Below are positions 42,484 to 52,685 of a stretch of DNA of 64,000 nt, in pieces. The number at the start of each line of letters is the position of its first letter. Within the stretch, counting starts at the first letter, position 1. Where the stretch lies: assembly GCF_029457495.1 (NCBI RefSeq), contig NZ_CP120361.1, positions 2,124,001-2,188,000 of the forward strand, in the 5' to 3' direction. Origin of the DNA: Chelativorans sp. AA-79. GTDB lineage: Bacteria > Pseudomonadota > Alphaproteobacteria > Rhizobiales > Rhizobiaceae. The position numbers and the translations under genes were made by a program. Below the pieces are notes generated by a model. That model worked only from the letters and a program-made list of their open reading frames with translations. It was not told the DNA's origin and made no database searches.

Positions 42484-44133
42484 CTACCGCCCCTCCCTGA
42501 TCTCCGTCAGCGTCCTCGTCGGGGTGATCGCTTCCGGGTCGAGCTTCACCTCGATGATGGCCGGCTTGCCGCTTTCCCGCGCGCGCTCGAAGGCCGGGGC
42601 GAAGTCCTCGGTCTTCTCCACCGTCTCCCCGTGCCCGCCATAGGCGCGGGCCAAGGCGGCGAAGTCGGGGTTTCTCAGGTCCGTGCTAGAGACGCGGCCG
42701 GGATATTCGCGCTCCTGGTGCATGCGGATGGTGCCGTAGGTGCCGTTGTTGACGACGATCACGATGACGGGCAGGCCGTATTGCACGGCGGTGGCGAATT
42801 CCTGCCCGTTCATGAGGAAGCAGCCGTCGCCGGCGAAGGCCACGACGAGACGGTCGGGGAAGAGGTCCTTCGCCGCCACCGCGGCCGGCGTGCCGTATCC
42901 CATGGAGCCCGAGGTGGGAGCTCCTTGCGTGGCATAGCGGCGGAAGCGGTGGAAGCGGTGGATCCAGGTGGCGTAGTTGCCCGCGCCATTGGTCAGGATC
43001 GCATCTTCCGGCAGCACGCTTTCGAGATGGGTCCAGATCGGCCCCATCTGCACCGGGCCGGGGCCGGTGGCGGGCGGCGTCGACCAGGCGCGATAGGCGC
43101 CGTGCAGCCGCGTCGTCTCGTCCGCCCAGTCGGGCGTGGCGCCGGGATCGAGCTCCGCGAAGGCCGTGGCGAAGCTTGCCGGCGTGGCGTTGATGGCGAG
43201 CGTCGGGCGATAGACGCGGCCGAGTTCGTCCGGGTCGGGGTGTACATGCACCAGCTTCTGGTCGGGGTAGGGGCTCTTCAGAAGCGTGTAGTCTGAAGAC
43301 GGAATCTCCCCAAAACGTCCGCCGACGAGCAGCACGAGATCGGCGGTCTTGACCGCCTCCGCAAGCTTCGGGTTTGGGCCGATGCCGATGTCCCCCGCAT
43401 AGCAGGGATGGAGGTGGTCGAAGAGCATCTGGCGGCGGAAGGAGACGCCGACCGGAAGCGCCCAACGCTCCGCCGCCTTCTGGAAGGCCGAGACGGAGGC
43501 TTCGTCCCAGCGCGTGCCACCGAGGATGACGAAGGGGCGCATGGCCGTGTCCAGAAGCTCTCGCAGCTTCTGCATCTCGTGATGGCCGGGCCGGGTCTCC
43601 ACGGGCGTATAGGGCAGGGCGGCGGGCGCGTCCGCCTCGCTCGTCAGCATATCCTCCGGAAGAGAGATCACGACCGGGCCTGGCCGGCCGGAAGTCGCAA
43701 CCGCGAAGGCCCGCGTGACGATCTCCGGGATGCGCGCCGGGTCGTCGATTTCCGTCGCCCACTTGGCCATCGGGCCGTAGAAGGCGCGGTAGTCCACCTC
43801 CTGGAAGGCCTCGCGCTCGCGGGCGTGGCTTGCCACCTGGCCGATGAAGAGGATCATCGGCACGGAATCCTGGCGGGCGATGTGGACGCCCGCCGAGGCA
43901 TTGGTGGCGCCGGGGCCGCGCGTGACGAAGCAGATGCCCGGGCGGCCCGTGAGCCTGCCGTGGCAGTCAGCCATCATGGCAGCACCCCCTTCCTGCCGGC
44001 AGACGATGGTGCGGATCTCTGAATCGTGGAGGGTGTCGAGCACGGCGAGATAGCTTTCACCGGGCACGCAATAGAGCCGGTCGACACCGTTGGCCTCCAA
44101 GGCCTCGACGATGAGCTGTCCGCCGGTCTTCAT
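42484..44133 (-). CDS. thiamine-diphosphate enzyme, acetolactate synthase-like
   Basis: A 549-residue ThDP-dependent enzyme with PYR, central and PP domains. The catalytic Glu is in VCRQEGGAAMMA. The cofactor-binding GDG motif runs AGDGCFLMNGQEF to VVNNGTYGTI. GESYL near residue 25 marks it off from oxalyl-CoA decarboxylase. It shares a four-base overlap with an upstream family III CoA-transferase, so the two act in one pathway, but the substrate cannot be fixed. True acetolactate synthase (ilvB) usually has ilvH beside it, which is absent here. Confidence 0.83.
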   Translation of the reverse strand: MKTGGQLIVEALEANGVDRLYCVPGESYLAVLDTLHDSEIRTIVCRQEGGAAMMADCHGRLTGRPGICFVTRGPGATNASAGVHIARQDSVPMILFIGQVASHAREREAFQEVDYRAFYGPMAKWATEIDDPARIPEIVTRAFAVATSGRPGPVVISLPEDMLTSEADAPAALPYTPVETRPGHHEMQKLRELLDTAMRPFVILGGTRWDEASVSAFQKAAERWALPVGVSFRRQMLFDHLHPCYAGDIGIGPNPKLAEAVKTADLVLLVGGRFGEIPSSDYTLLKSPYPDQKLVHVHPDPDELGRVYRPTLAINATPASFATAFAELDPGATPDWADETTRLHGAYRAWSTPPATGPGPVQMGPIWTHLESVLPEDAILTNGAGNYATWIHRFHRFRRYATQGAPTSGSMGYGTPAAVAAKDLFPDRLVVAFAGDGCFLMNGQEFATAVQYGLPVIVIVVNNGTYGTIRMHQEREYPGRVSSTDLRNPDFAALARAYGGHGETVEKTEDFAPAFERARESGKPAIIEVKLDPEAITPTRTLTEIREGR

Positions 44134-45302
44134 TCGGCCTCTCCCAATTCCTGCAATATCTCTTCCGTATGCTCGCCCAGCCGCGGGCTCGGGCGCGAAT
44201 AGGCGAGCGGCGTTTCGGATAGAACCATAGGTGAACGCACGGAGGGAAGCACGTTGCCTTGCCCGTCCTTCAGGTCGAGCCGCATGCCACGGGCGATCGT
44301 CTGCGGGTCCGCGAACATGTCGGCGATGGTGTTGATCGGGCTTGCGGGCACGCCCGCTTCCTCCAGCTTTGCAAGGAGCTTGTCGCGAGCGAAGGTCTTC
44401 AGCCGCGGCGCGATCTCCTCGCGCAGCCTGATGCGGTTGGCGACGCGGGCGGCATTGGTGGCGAAGTCCGGGCTTGCGGACAGGTCCTCACGCCCGATCA
44501 CGGCACAGAAGCGCTTGAACTGCCCGTCGTTCCCGACCGCCAGGATGAAATGCCCGTCTTCCACCTCGAACACCTCATAGGGGCAGATATTGGGGTGGGC
44601 GTTGCCCATGCGGCCGGGCGCGACGCCCGAGACCAGGAAATTCAGATTCTGATTGGCGAGCACGGCGATCTGCGTGTCGAAGAGCGCCATGTCGATGAAC
44701 TGGCCTTCGCCGGTCTTGTCCGCGTGGCGGAGTGCGGCCTGGATGGCGATCACCGAGTAGAGGCCGGTGAAGATATCGGTGACGGCCACCCCCACCTTCT
44801 GCGGCTCGCCGTCGGCGGGGCCGGTGATCGACATCAGGCCGGACATGCCCTGGATGATGAAGTCATAGCCCGCGCGCGGCGCGTAGGGGCCGTCCTGGCC
44901 GAAGCCGGTGATCGAGCAATAGACGAGGCGCGGATTGACCGCCGTCAGGCTCTCGTAGTCGAGTCCGTATTTTTTCAGGCCGCCGAGCTTGAAATTCTCG
45001 ATCAGCACGTCGGCCGAGGCGATCAGTTTCAGGAGGACAGCACGGTCCTTCTCCCGGCTGAAATCGAGCGCAACGGAGCGCTTTCCGCGGTTGCAGGCGT
45101 GGAAATAGGCGGCCGAGAGGTTGTCGCCGTCCGCACCCGTGACGAACGGAGGTCCCCATTCGCGCGTGTCGTCGCCGCCGTCGGGGTTTTCCACCTTGAT
45201 CACGTCGGCGCCGAGATCGGCGAGCATCTGCCCCGCCCAGGGGCCGGCCAGGATGCGTGCGAGCTCGACGACGCGAATGCCTTTGAGCGGCGGTTCTGCC
45301 AT
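44130..45302 (-). CDS. family III CoA-transferase (CaiB/BaiF)
   Basis: A 390-residue enzyme of the CaiB/BaiF family that moves CoA between carboxylic acids. RVVELARILAGPWAGQMLADLGADVIKVENP opens the first lobe with the catalytic Asp region later (YDFIIQGMSGLM). The C-terminal ERLGEHTEEIL-type end is kept. The ATG at 45302 is chosen for the family start MAEPPLKGIRVVELA. It is the first gene of the pair with the ThDP enzyme. Confidence 0.87.
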   Translation of the reverse strand: MAEPPLKGIRVVELARILAGPWAGQMLADLGADVIKVENPDGGDDTREWGPPFVTGADGDNLSAAYFHACNRGKRSVALDFSREKDRAVLLKLIASADVLIENFKLGGLKKYGLDYESLTAVNPRLVYCSITGFGQDGPYAPRAGYDFIIQGMSGLMSITGPADGEPQKVGVAVTDIFTGLYSVIAIQAALRHADKTGEGQFIDMALFDTQIAVLANQNLNFLVSGVAPGRMGNAHPNICPYEVFEVEDGHFILAVGNDGQFKRFCAVIGREDLSASPDFATNAARVANRIRLREEIAPRLKTFARDKLLAKLEEAGVPASPINTIADMFADPQTIARGMRLDLKDGQGNVLPSVRSPMVLSETPLAYSRPSPRLGEHTEEILQELGEAE

Positions 45303-45382
45303 GGACCGGTGTGCCCTTCCCTCGAATATACGGTGCTGCCTAGCAGATGCCGGCATGCCGCGCCACACGGCACGAATGATCC

Positions 45383-46312
45383 TCAGCGGAGCGCTTTGCT
45401 GGCCCAGGTCACGAAATCGCGCATGATCTCGCTTCTGTTCACCTCGTTGAGAGATTCGTGTCGGGTTTCGGGATAAATCCTTGTTTCCAGATTCGAAATG
45501 CGCAGTCGTCGTAGGCGCATTTCAAGCTTCCTGAGCGCGATCCCGCCCGCGGTGGCGGGATCGGCACCGCCACCGACGAGCTGGATCGGCAAGGTGGCGG
45601 GAATGGCCGCGAGCGCGCGATCGTCCGTGTCCATCAGGTTGAAATCGAATATCTCCCGCCACATGCCCACCGTGGCGTCCCAGCCGCAGAGCGGGTCGGC
45701 GATGTAGCTTTCCACCTCCTCCCGGTCGCGCGACAGCCAGTCGAAAGGCGTGCGCGCATCCGGAACCGCCTTCGCCCAGGCGCGGAAGGTGAGCAGCGGC
45801 ATCAGGCGCGAAGGCACGTCGGAGCCGAGCCGGAAGCGCTCCCACGCAAGGAGCGCCCTGGCCGCGCGGGCTTCGGTCCTCGTGGCGAGCGGCATGTTCC
45901 AGAGGGCGGCGGCCCGGAGGCGGTCCGGATGGCGCGCAAGGAAGGCGAGCGCGATCATGGCGCCCATGGAGTGGCCGAAGAGGATCACCGGCAGGCCCGG
46001 GTGCTCCGCCGTGATGTGGTCATGGATGGCGAGCACATCGGCCAGCACATTCTTCGCCGCGGGCTCCGGCCCGAAGGAGCCGAACGCCGCGCCTGGGGCC
46101 GTGGTGTGCCCGTGGCCGCGGTGGTCGTGGGCGTAGGCGTGAAATCCGTGCCCAGCGAGAAAGCGGGCGAAGCGGGCATAGCGCCCGGCGTGCTCGGCCA
46201 GGCCGTGATTGATCTGCACAATGCCGCGCGGCGCATCCTGCGTGTGCTCCGCATAAAGGCGGAGCGTCGCGCCGGTCGGCGTCCTCAGTGTCGTCCCGAT
46301 CTCGAATGCCAC
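45383..46312 (-). CDS. alpha/beta hydrolase, lysophospholipase/monoacylglycerol lipase type
   Basis: A 309-residue serine hydrolase. HGLAEHAGRYARFARFLAGHGF (oxyanion and first helix), nucleophile elbow FGHSMGAMIAL, and the C-terminal His in YPETRHESLNEVNR. This is the PldB/MGLL-like group. The start is GTG at 46312 with AGGGGG upstream. No signal peptide, so it is probably cytosolic or membrane-peripheral. Its own transcription unit is likely. Confidence 0.87.
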   Translation of the reverse strand: MAFEIGTTLRTPTGATLRLYAEHTQDAPRGIVQINHGLAEHAGRYARFARFLAGHGFHAYAHDHRGHGHTTAPGAAFGSFGPEPAAKNVLADVLAIHDHITAEHPGLPVILFGHSMGAMIALAFLARHPDRLRAAALWNMPLATRTEARAARALLAWERFRLGSDVPSRLMPLLTFRAWAKAVPDARTPFDWLSRDREEVESYIADPLCGWDATVGMWREIFDFNLMDTDDRALAAIPATLPIQLVGGGADPATAGGIALRKLEMRLRRLRISNLETRIYPETRHESLNEVNRSEIMRDFVTWASKALR

Positions 46313-46354
46313 GTTGCCCCCTGGGCATGTTTGGCCTACATACGCGGCGAAAAA

Positions 46355-46441
46355 AGCGAATAGGGAGTAGCGAATAGCGAGTAGGGGAAATACGCGGTTC
46401 CGGACGCCCGCCTGATCCCTATTCGCTACTCCCTATTCGCT
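46355..46441. repeat. 23-bp perfect inverted repeat (family C)
   Basis: Arm 46355-46377 (starts AGCGAATAGGGAGTAGCGAA) is the exact reverse complement of 46419-46441, with 41 bases between. It lies in the divergent gap between the hydrolase and ettA. A related element is at 55130-55177. Confidence 0.85.
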
Positions 46442-46475
46442 CTCACCCCCAACACCACGGAGCAGTCCCGCCCCC

Positions 46476-48125
<1,650 letters not shown>

Positions 48126-48208
48126 CCGACGGGAGCAGGGGAGCGTCGGTATTCGGCAGAGAGCGCAGGAAACCAAAAGGCGTTCTCCGCGTTTGATGAA
48201 ACATGAGC

Positions 48209-48259
48209 GGGGACCATGTCCATGATTCAACTCCTGCACCGGTCAGAGACATGGTCCCC
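48209..48259. repeat. 12-bp inverted repeat GGGGACCATGTC/GACATGGTCCCC
   Basis: Arms 48209-48220 and 48248-48259 are exact reverse complements with 27 bases between. It lies in the gap between ettA and the response-regulator gene, and the flanks (AGC, GCT) partly continue the pairing. Probably another interspersed palindromic element. Confidence 0.6.
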
Positions 48260-48317
48260 TGCCGCTATGCGCCTTGCCGCGACTCCTGCCCCCTTTTCCC
48301 CCGGGTAACCTGAAACA

Positions 48318-48695
48318 ATGTCTTCCGATCCGAACAATTTCGATGGGCTGCGCATCTTCATTGTGGAGGACGAGGCGCTGGTGGCGATGAACCTGGAGAT
48401 GATCCTCGAGGATCTCGGCTGCTTGATCGTCGGCCCAGCGATGCGGTTCGACCGGGCCGAGGCGATGATCGGCGGCGAGCTTGCCGCCGACGTCGCGATC
48501 CTCGACGTCAATGTCGGTGGGCGACAGGTCTTCCCGCTCGCCCACCGCCTCGAAGGCCGGATGCCCATCATCTTCGCGACCGGCTACGACCAGACGGGAA
48601 TTCCGGCCGAATGGCACGGGCGCCCCATGCTGCAGAAGCCTTACACCTCGGAGGATGTGGCGCGCGCGCTCACACGGGTGCTGGACGGGCGTTAG
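48318..48695 (+). CDS. stand-alone response-regulator receiver domain
   Basis: A 125-residue CheY-like receiver without an output domain. Acidic pair Glu17-Asp18, phospho-acceptor Asp63 in AILDVNVGG, Thr in FATGYD and Lys in LQKPYT are all present. Such lone receivers in rhizobial genomes often serve HWE-type histidine kinases. No kinase gene is adjacent. Confidence 0.88.
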   Translation: MSSDPNNFDGLRIFIVEDEALVAMNLEMILEDLGCLIVGPAMRFDRAEAMIGGELAADVAILDVNVGGRQVFPLAHRLEGRMPIIFATGYDQTGIPAEWHGRPMLQKPYTSEDVARALTRVLDGR

Positions 48696-48785
48696 GGGAT
48701 AAGTAAGCCTGGCGTGCCGCAAAGCCGGCAAATATAGCTTATCCGCATTCCCTTCCTCTGCCGAACATAGTATCGGAGGGAGGAT

Positions 48786-48802
48786 GGAGCCATAGTGGCT
48801 CC
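48786..48802. repeat. small hairpin GGAGCC/GGCTCC
   Basis: GGAGCC-ATAGT-GGCTCC (48786-48802) lies about 28 bases before the KAS III start. It could be part of its leader. The 135-base gap before it also has a GGATAAG/CTTATCC pairing, and nothing else. Confidence 0.3.
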
Positions 48803-48829
48803 GGCTCGCATGCGCAACAAGGCAGATCG

Positions 48830-50017
48830 ATGATGCTACGCCGGATAGGTGAGCGCGGCGCAGAGGACTTCGCGCCGGCCCGGTCACGGGAGCTGTCCGA
48901 CCGCATCTGCCTCGCGGGTCTCGGCGTGGAAATCCCGGAAGCCTCGATTTCCAACGAGGAACTGGTCGACGCGTTCAATCGCTGGGTCGGGGCCGAGAAC
49001 ATGGGCCGCGCCGAGCGCGGAGAGGAGCCGCTGCCCGGCTCGAGCGCGGATTTCATCGTGCATGCGTCCGGCATCCGTCGGCGTCACGTCTATGAGCGGG
49101 AGGGCATCCTCGATCCGGCCCGCATGGCCCCCGTCATACCCGCGCGCGGCGATGGCGAGCTCTCGGTGATGGCCGAGTTCGGGCTCAAGGCCGCCCGCAA
49201 GGCGCTGGCGCATGCCAAGGCTTCGCCGCGCGATATCGATCTCGTCATCTGCTCGGCCGCCCATCACCAGCGGCCCTATCCGGCGATCGCCATCGAGATC
49301 CAGCAGGCGCTGGGGGCGGAAGGGGCCGCTTTCGACATGGGGCTCGGCTGCTCCTCGGCGCTCGCGGGACTGCATATGGCCGCCAATCTCGTGCGTGCGG
49401 GAGCGCACCGCCGCATCCTCGTGGTCACGCCGGAGCTGATCACCGCCCACCTGAATTTCCGCGACCGGCAGACGCATTTCATCTTCGGCGACGCGGCGGT
49501 GGCCTTCGTCGTGGAGGCGATGGATCAGGGCAGTCACTATCCCGGCCGCTTCGAGGTCGTCGACACCCGCCTCTGGACGCAGTTCTCCAGCAATATCCGC
49601 ACCAATTTCGGCTTCATGAGCCGCCTTGCCCAGGAAGACCCCTACAATCTCGCGATGGAGGGGCAACTCATCAAGCAGATCGGCAACAAGGTCTTCAAGG
49701 AGGTCACGGTCGCCGGCCATCAGTTCATCGTCGAGTTCCTGGCCGAGTACGGCCACACGCCGCACACCATGCGCCGGTTCTGGCTGCACCAGGCCAATGC
49801 CCGCATGAATGCGATGATCCTCAAGCTCGCCTTCGGGGAGGAGGTGGGGCAGGACCGTGCGCCGACCGTGCTGGAGCGGCTCGGCAACACGGCCGCCGCG
49901 GGCGCCGTCATCGCGCTCGCCGAAAACCACGAGGACATGGAGCCCGGCCAGTTCGGCCTGCTCTGCGCCTTCGGCGCGGGTTATTCCATCGGCGGCGCGC
50001 TGCTGAGGATGATGTGA
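48830..50017 (+). CDS. beta-ketoacyl-ACP synthase III-like enzyme
   Basis: A 395-residue thiolase-fold condensing enzyme. The FabH triad is visible as Cys174 (GLGCSSALAG), His320 (WLHQANARMN) and Asn353 (LGNTAAAG). An N-terminal extension of about 25 residues and a long insertion after residue 45 make it bigger than FabH (about 320). It belongs to the FabH-like group often outside fatty-acid operons, and neither acpP nor fabD is near. The product is unknown. The start could also be the next ATG. Confidence 0.86.
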   Translation: MMLRRIGERGAEDFAPARSRELSDRICLAGLGVEIPEASISNEELVDAFNRWVGAENMGRAERGEEPLPGSSADFIVHASGIRRRHVYEREGILDPARMAPVIPARGDGELSVMAEFGLKAARKALAHAKASPRDIDLVICSAAHHQRPYPAIAIEIQQALGAEGAAFDMGLGCSSALAGLHMAANLVRAGAHRRILVVTPELITAHLNFRDRQTHFIFGDAAVAFVVEAMDQGSHYPGRFEVVDTRLWTQFSSNIRTNFGFMSRLAQEDPYNLAMEGQLIKQIGNKVFKEVTVAGHQFIVEFLAEYGHTPHTMRRFWLHQANARMNAMILKLAFGEEVGQDRAPTVLERLGNTAAAGAVIALAENHEDMEPGQFGLLCAFGAGYSIGGALLRMM

Positions 50018-50047
50018 CGGCCAGGCCATCGCGGCCGGGCCGAACAA

Positions 50048-50401
50048 TCAATCAGGCGGCCCGCCATCGATCGTGCCGGCGGTGAATTCGCCCTCGTCCT
50101 CGTCAGGGTCCAGCAGGCGCGTTGCGCGCCAGTGCGTCAGCACGTCGTTGATCTGGTCGACCACGAAAAAACGCGCCGCATCCCGATCGTAACCCTCGGC
50201 CAAAAGCTGGTCGTAATCGCTGTGGACGTGGCGAACATGTGCGACCGTCGCAAGCCACACCGTCACCGAAGCGGGCAGTGAGCGCAGCTTGCGGTCATTG
50301 GCAAGCGTCCGGATTGCCTCCGTGTCGGAATAGGGCGCTTGCGGCAGCAGCGCCGTGAGCGCCTTGTCTACGGCGCGCCTGCGTGTGGTTGGTGCTTTCA
50401 C
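50048..50401 (-). CDS. DUF2293 domain protein
   Basis: A 117-residue protein matching the DUF2293 family as I know it: LPASVTVWLATVAHVRHVHSDYDQLL and GYDRDAARFFVVDQIN. The start is GTG at 50401 with AGGAAAGG upstream. It has no signal peptide or membrane helix. Function unknown. It is convergent with the KAS III gene and divergent from the ArsR-methyltransferase. Confidence 0.78.
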   Translation of the reverse strand: MKAPTTRRRAVDKALTALLPQAPYSDTEAIRTLANDRKLRSLPASVTVWLATVAHVRHVHSDYDQLLAEGYDRDAARFFVVDQINDVLTHWRATRLLDPDEDEGEFTAGTIDGGPPD

Positions 50402-50489
50402 GGCTCACCTTTCCTGCCGATGCGTCGAGTGAAGGGTGGTTAGTTACCAGCACCGCCTTTCGCAAGCCACTTGCCAAATGGCTTCTATC

Positions 50490-50511
50490 GATATAAACAT
50501 ATCTTTATATC
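50490..50511. promoter_or_regulatory. palindromic operator GATATAAA-N6-TTTATATC
   Basis: GATATAAA (50490-50497) and TTTATATC (50504-50511) are exact reverse complements around CATATC. The site ends 17 bases before the ArsR-methyltransferase start. It resembles the ATATC-rich sites of SahR-type regulators of methionine metabolism. Confidence 0.7.
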
Positions 50512-50528
50512 TTTCTGGAGTGAGGCGC

Positions 50529-51542
50529 ATGCTGACACGGGCGAGAATCCGGCTCGACGTGATGGTCGACATCCTGAAGGCGGCGGCGGAGCCGAGCCGG
50601 CTGCGCATTCTCGTGCTGCTTTCCTATGCCGACCTCACCGTCTCCGATCTCACGGAGATCCTCAACCAGTCGCAGCCGCGCGTCTCCCGCCATCTGAAGC
50701 TCCTGCTCGATGCGGATCTCATCGCCCGCTATCAGGAGGGCTCCTGGGCCTTCTTCCGTCTTTCCGATACGGAAGCGGCGCGGGAATTCATCGATGGGGT
50801 GGTGGCGCGCATCGACCGCACAGACCCCGTCACCGACCGCGATCTCGAGCGCCTCGAGGGCATCAAGCGCCGGCGGCAGGAGAGGGCGGCGGAGTATTTC
50901 TCCAAGAACGCCGCGAGCTGGGACCAGATCCGGTCGCTTCACGTGCCGGATGCTGCCGTGGAGGCCGGCCTGAAGGCGCTCGTCGGGGATCGGCCCTTCC
51001 AGTCTATGGTCGATCTCGGCACCGGTACCGGCCGGCTCCTGGAGCTCTTCTCCCCACTCTACCGCCGCGGCGTCGGCGTCGACCTTTCGCGGGACATGCT
51101 CGCGGTGGCGCGCGCCAATCTGGAGCGGGCAGAGATCGCCAGCGCGCAGGTGCGCCAGGGCGATATCTATGCGCCGCCCGTCGAGCGGGACGCGCACGAC
51201 CTCGTGACCATCCATCAGGTCCTGCATTATCTCGAGGATCCGGCCGCCGCGATCCGCGAGGCCGCGCGTCTGCTCAGGCCTGGCGGTCGGCTGGTCATCG
51301 CCGATTTCGCGCCGCACGGGCATGAGTTCCTGCGCGAGGAGCATGCGCATCTGCGTCTCGGCTTCGCCGACCGGCAGATCGCCGAATGGCTGGCCGAAGC
51401 CGAACTCGATCTGGAAGAGACGCGCAGCTTCGCGCCCGAGGCCGAGGCGGGCGAGGGGCTGACCGTGAAGCTGTGGCTTGCGCGCGACCGGCGGGTCGCC
51501 GTCGCGGCCGAAGAGAATTCCGCACGCAGGGAGATGGCGTGA
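50529..51542 (+). CDS. ArsR-family regulator fused to a SAM-dependent methyltransferase domain (SahR-like)
   Basis: A 337-residue two-domain protein. The N-terminal winged helix (about 10-95: AAAEPSRLRILVLLSYADLTVSDLTEIL, SQPRVSRHLKLLLDADLIARY) is followed by a class I methyltransferase fold (about 150-310: MVDLGTGTGRLLELF, DLVTIHQVLHYL). The methyltransferase part probably senses SAM or SAH rather than catalyses. Co-translation with metF (TGATG) and the upstream palindrome point to control of methionine cycle genes. TGGAG precedes the ATG at 50529. Confidence 0.85.
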   Translation: MLTRARIRLDVMVDILKAAAEPSRLRILVLLSYADLTVSDLTEILNQSQPRVSRHLKLLLDADLIARYQEGSWAFFRLSDTEAAREFIDGVVARIDRTDPVTDRDLERLEGIKRRRQERAAEYFSKNAASWDQIRSLHVPDAAVEAGLKALVGDRPFQSMVDLGTGTGRLLELFSPLYRRGVGVDLSRDMLAVARANLERAEIASAQVRQGDIYAPPVERDAHDLVTIHQVLHYLEDPAAAIREAARLLRPGGRLVIADFAPHGHEFLREEHAHLRLGFADRQIAEWLAEAELDLEETRSFAPEAEAGEGLTVKLWLARDRRVAVAAEENSARREMA

Positions 51543-52459
51543 TGACGAACTACCGATTCGCGCGGCGGCCCGATGCGGGCGGCAAGATCCGCGTTTCCTT
51601 CGAATTCTTTCCGCCCAAGACCGACGAAATGGCGGGGAAGCTGTGGGAGACGGTGGAGCGGCTCGTTCCGCTCAAGCCCGACTTTGTCTCGGTCACCTAC
51701 GGCGCCGGAGGCTCGACGCGCGAGCGCACGTCGCAGACGGTGCGGCGCATCCTGCGCGAGACGGATCTCACCCCGGCGGCGCATCTCACCTGCGTGGATG
51801 CCGACCGCGAGGAGGTGGATGCCGTCATCTCCGAATTCGCGGCCATGGGCGTGAAGCGCTTCGTGGCCCTGCGCGGCGATCCGGTGGAAGGGGCCGGCGC
51901 GGCCTATATGCCCCATCCCAACGGCTATACGAACGGCGCGGAGCTCGTCGGCGCGCTTGCCCGCCACGGCGATTTCGATATTTCCGTCTCGGCCTATCCG
52001 GAGAAGCATCCCGAAAGCCCGGACTTCGCAACCGACATCGAGATGCTGAAGCGCAAGGTGGACAACGGCGCCACGCGAGCCATCACGCAGTTCTTCTTCG
52101 ATAACGACGTCTACGAGCGCTATGTGGAGCGGGTGCGGCGCGCGGGCATTTACGTGCCCATCGTGCCCGGCATCCTGCCGATTCACAGCTTCACCCAGAT
52201 GGTGCGCTTCGCCGGCCGTTGCGGCACGCATGTGCCGGCCTGGCTCGCCGAGCGCTTCGAGGGCCTCGAAGCCGATCCCGTCACGCATCAGCTCGTGGCG
52301 GCGGCGGTGGCTGCCGAACAGGTGCTCGATCTCGTCGAGCGGGGCGTCAACGATTTCCATTTCTATACGATGAATCGGGCAGATCTCTCCTTCGCGATCT
52401 GCCATCTGATCGGCATCCGCCCCGTGGAACGGACACAGGCCCGGCGGGCTGCCGCCTGA
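51542..52459 (+). CDS. metF: methylenetetrahydrofolate reductase (NADH/NADPH)
   Basis: A 305-residue FAD-dependent TIM-barrel enzyme that makes 5-methyltetrahydrofolate for methionine synthesis. Motifs: SFEFFPPKT with the catalytic Glu, SVTYGAGGSTRERT, ALRGDPV, and the C-terminal NDFHFYTMNR. The length fits E. coli MetF (about 296). It starts on the stop codon of the ArsR-methyltransferase gene. Confidence 0.94.
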   Translation: MTNYRFARRPDAGGKIRVSFEFFPPKTDEMAGKLWETVERLVPLKPDFVSVTYGAGGSTRERTSQTVRRILRETDLTPAAHLTCVDADREEVDAVISEFAAMGVKRFVALRGDPVEGAGAAYMPHPNGYTNGAELVGALARHGDFDISVSAYPEKHPESPDFATDIEMLKRKVDNGATRAITQFFFDNDVYERYVERVRRAGIYVPIVPGILPIHSFTQMVRFAGRCGTHVPAWLAERFEGLEADPVTHQLVAAAVAAEQVLDLVERGVNDFHFYTMNRADLSFAICHLIGIRPVERTQARRAAA

Positions 52460-52464
52460 ATGAG

Positions 52465-52496
52465 AAAGGCCGAGTTTTCACCCGGCCTTCCTGTTT
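52465..52496. terminator. bidirectional terminator hairpin after metF
   Basis: AAGGCCG and CGGCCTT form a 7-base stem around a short A/T-rich loop, followed by a modest T-rich stretch in both directions. It lies between metF and the small minus-strand ORF. Confidence 0.65.
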
Positions 52497-52530
52497 GTTC
52501 AGCTTTGGCTCTTCGTGGCTTTAAAGCTGC

Positions 52531-52617
52531 TTACGGCAGGACCCCCATGATGAGCGCACCGACGAATGCGAAAGCCGCACAAATCACGAGCGCGTTGAGT
52601 GGCCGTGTCAGTCCCAT
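52531..52617 (-). CDS. 28-residue single-helix membrane protein, unrecognised
   Basis: A short ORF (29 codons) begins MGLTRPLNALVICAAF and has one uninterrupted hydrophobic helix (about residues 8-26) after two charged residues. It has GAGGAGG eight bases before the ATG, a TTGGCA-N16-TAGAAT promoter 34 bases further up (52651-52678), and a hairpin terminator downstream, so it has all the signs of a transcribed and translated gene. Similar tiny helices occur as hypothetical proteins in rhizobial genomes, but I cannot name one. It lies alone between metF and the DMT exporter gene. Confidence 0.6.
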   Translation of the reverse strand: MGLTRPLNALVICAAFAFVGALIMGVLP

Positions 52618-52650
52618 AAGCAAAGCCTCCTCTGCTGACTGGAGGACCGG

Positions 52651-52678
52651 ATTCTAGAAATTAATAATCCGTTGCCAA
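52651..52678 (-). promoter_or_regulatory. promoter of the 28-residue ORF
   Basis: On the minus strand TTGGCA (52673-52678) and TAGAAT (52651-52656) are 16 bases apart. The predicted transcript start is about 25 bases before the ribosome site of the small ORF. Confidence 0.55.
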
Positions 52679-52685
52679 GAGGATT

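Noticed and set aside
42484..45302. Oxalyl-CoA decarboxylase plus formyl-CoA transferase (oxalate degradation)
   Set aside because: The ThDP enzyme lacks the look of oxalyl-CoA decarboxylase near the N-terminus and resembles acetolactate synthase-type enzymes instead.
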